A stretch of 23,342 nucleotides of DNA from a virus, in IMG/VR virus record IMGVR_UViG_3300037585_004453, positions 1 to 23,342 of that record; one strand, given 5' to 3'. A program made the position numbers and the translations under genes. Below are positions 22,888 to 23,342 of the stretch, piece by piece. Each line of letters starts with the position of its first letter. Position 1 is the stretch's first letter. The notes beneath the pieces are model-generated. The model did not search any database and was not told where the DNA came from. It saw only the letters and a list, made by a program, of their open reading frames with translations.

Positions 22888-22898
22888 ATATGTATATA
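22888..22898 (+). promoter_or_regulatory. ATATGTATATA motif before the baseplate gene
   Basis: It lies 11 nt after the terminator and overlaps the perfect palindrome ATACATATGTAT (22884-22895). There is no TATTTATA between here and the ATG, so this is the only promoter candidate for the following gene. Confidence 0.4.
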
Positions 22899-22928
22899 TA
22901 GAACAATATCAATAAAGGAGAATAAGTT

Positions 22929-23342
22929 ATGGCACAACACCAAATGACAGATGAAGAGTTAAAACAAAAACTCGTAGCAGATTCAATTCAATCAGAAACA
23001 TATAAATTTCCAACAGAGGAAGTTGAATTACCAAGTAAAGGACATTTCTACTCAGATGATAGTCCACTATCGATAGGAAAGATAGAAATGAAATATCCAA
23101 CAGCAAAAGAAGAGGATATTCTTACTTCACAAAATCTTATAAAAAATGGTACAGTAATTGACAAATTCATGCAGTCTATTATCGTATCAAAAATTAACTA
23201 CAATGATTTATTGATCGGTGATAAGAACTCTCTTATGATAGCGGGACGTATATTAGCATATGGCGCTGAGTATCCAATAGAATCAATATGCCCTGAATGT
23301 GGTACAAAATCTACTGAAGTAGTTAATTTATCTGAAGTAGAG
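22929..23342 (+). CDS. T4-type baseplate protein (gp26-like), 3'-truncated
   Basis: 138 codons are visible and the gene runs off the window. The start has SD AAAGGAGAATAAGTT. FPTEEVELPSKGHFY, GKIEMKYPTAKEEDILTSQN, then DKFMQSIIVSKINYNDLLIGDKNSL and ILAYGAEYPIESICPECG match the T4 baseplate protein family that includes the hub-assembly factor gp26. The CPECG at residues 124-128 suggests the first half of a zinc site whose second half would be beyond the edge. Placement after the tube gene fits a tail and baseplate operon. Which T4 baseplate gene it equals exactly cannot be told from a fragment. Confidence 0.72.
   Translation, partial: MAQHQMTDEELKQKLVADSIQSETYKFPTEEVELPSKGHFYSDDSPLSIGKIEMKYPTAKEEDILTSQNLIKNGTVIDKFMQSIIVSKINYNDLLIGDKNSLMIAGRILAYGAEYPIESICPECGTKSTEVVNLSEVE

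Noticed and set aside
1-23342. tRNA genes, CRISPR arrays, insertion sequences, integrase or attachment sites
   Set aside because: No cloverleaf, regularly spaced repeat, transposase or integrase motif was found on either strand by reading. A tRNA scan would confirm.

Overview
The window is a contiguous block of the virion-structure and DNA-packaging region of a T4-like (myovirus) phage. It is AT-rich and tightly packed, and every convincing gene lies on the + strand. Recognisable T4 homologues are the large terminase (gp17), portal (gp20), prohead protease (gp21), scaffold core (gp22), major capsid protein (gp23), neck proteins gp13 and gp14, tail-sheath stabiliser gp15, sheath gp18, tube gp19 and the start of a T4-type baseplate protein. 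A phoH-like gene and a phage-borne ribosomal protein bS21 lie among them, a combination known from aquatic, often uncultured, T4-like phages. The host cannot be fixed from this window. One small secreted protein has a Bacteroidota-looking signal peptide (ending LNLFSQDT), but AT-rich alphaproteobacterial hosts such as Pelagibacterales remain possible.

Layout. Positions 1-3850 hold accessory genes: a 5'-truncated nucleotidyltransferase/ligase-like protein, two unknown small proteins, a zinc-ribbon protein, and a pair of small membrane or secreted proteins that could be lysis-related. Positions 3887-12897 hold packaging and head assembly: terL, portal, three short overlapping unknown genes, protease, two small unknowns (one with an EF-hand loop), a fibre/decoration-like protein, bS21, and the scaffold. 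Positions 12931-14670 hold the major capsid protein, closed by a strong terminator. phoH follows as its own unit. Positions 15531-19006 hold the neck genes 13, 14 and 15, with gp15 fused to a C-terminal LamG lectin-like domain. Positions 19015-22801 hold two small proteins, sheath and tube, then a terminator. The window ends inside a baseplate gene.

How it works together. Portal, scaffold and capsid protein build the prohead, the protease matures it, terminase packages DNA through the portal, gp13/gp14 close the neck, and gp15 caps the separately assembled sheath/tube. Genes are joined by 1-nt TAATG overlaps or short gaps and mostly carry strong Shine-Dalgarno (SD) sequences of the AGGAG type.

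Two signals stand out. First, the octamer TATTTATA occurs repeatedly just upstream of + strand genes. It is the exact reverse complement of the T4 late promoter TATAAATA, and is probably this phage's own late promoter element, several times followed at once by a hairpin leader. Second, the bS21 gene has no visible SD although most of its neighbours do, and its promoter-like box is the opposite one (TATAAATA). This raises the possibility of phage-driven reprogramming of ribosomes toward SD-led translation of the virion genes.
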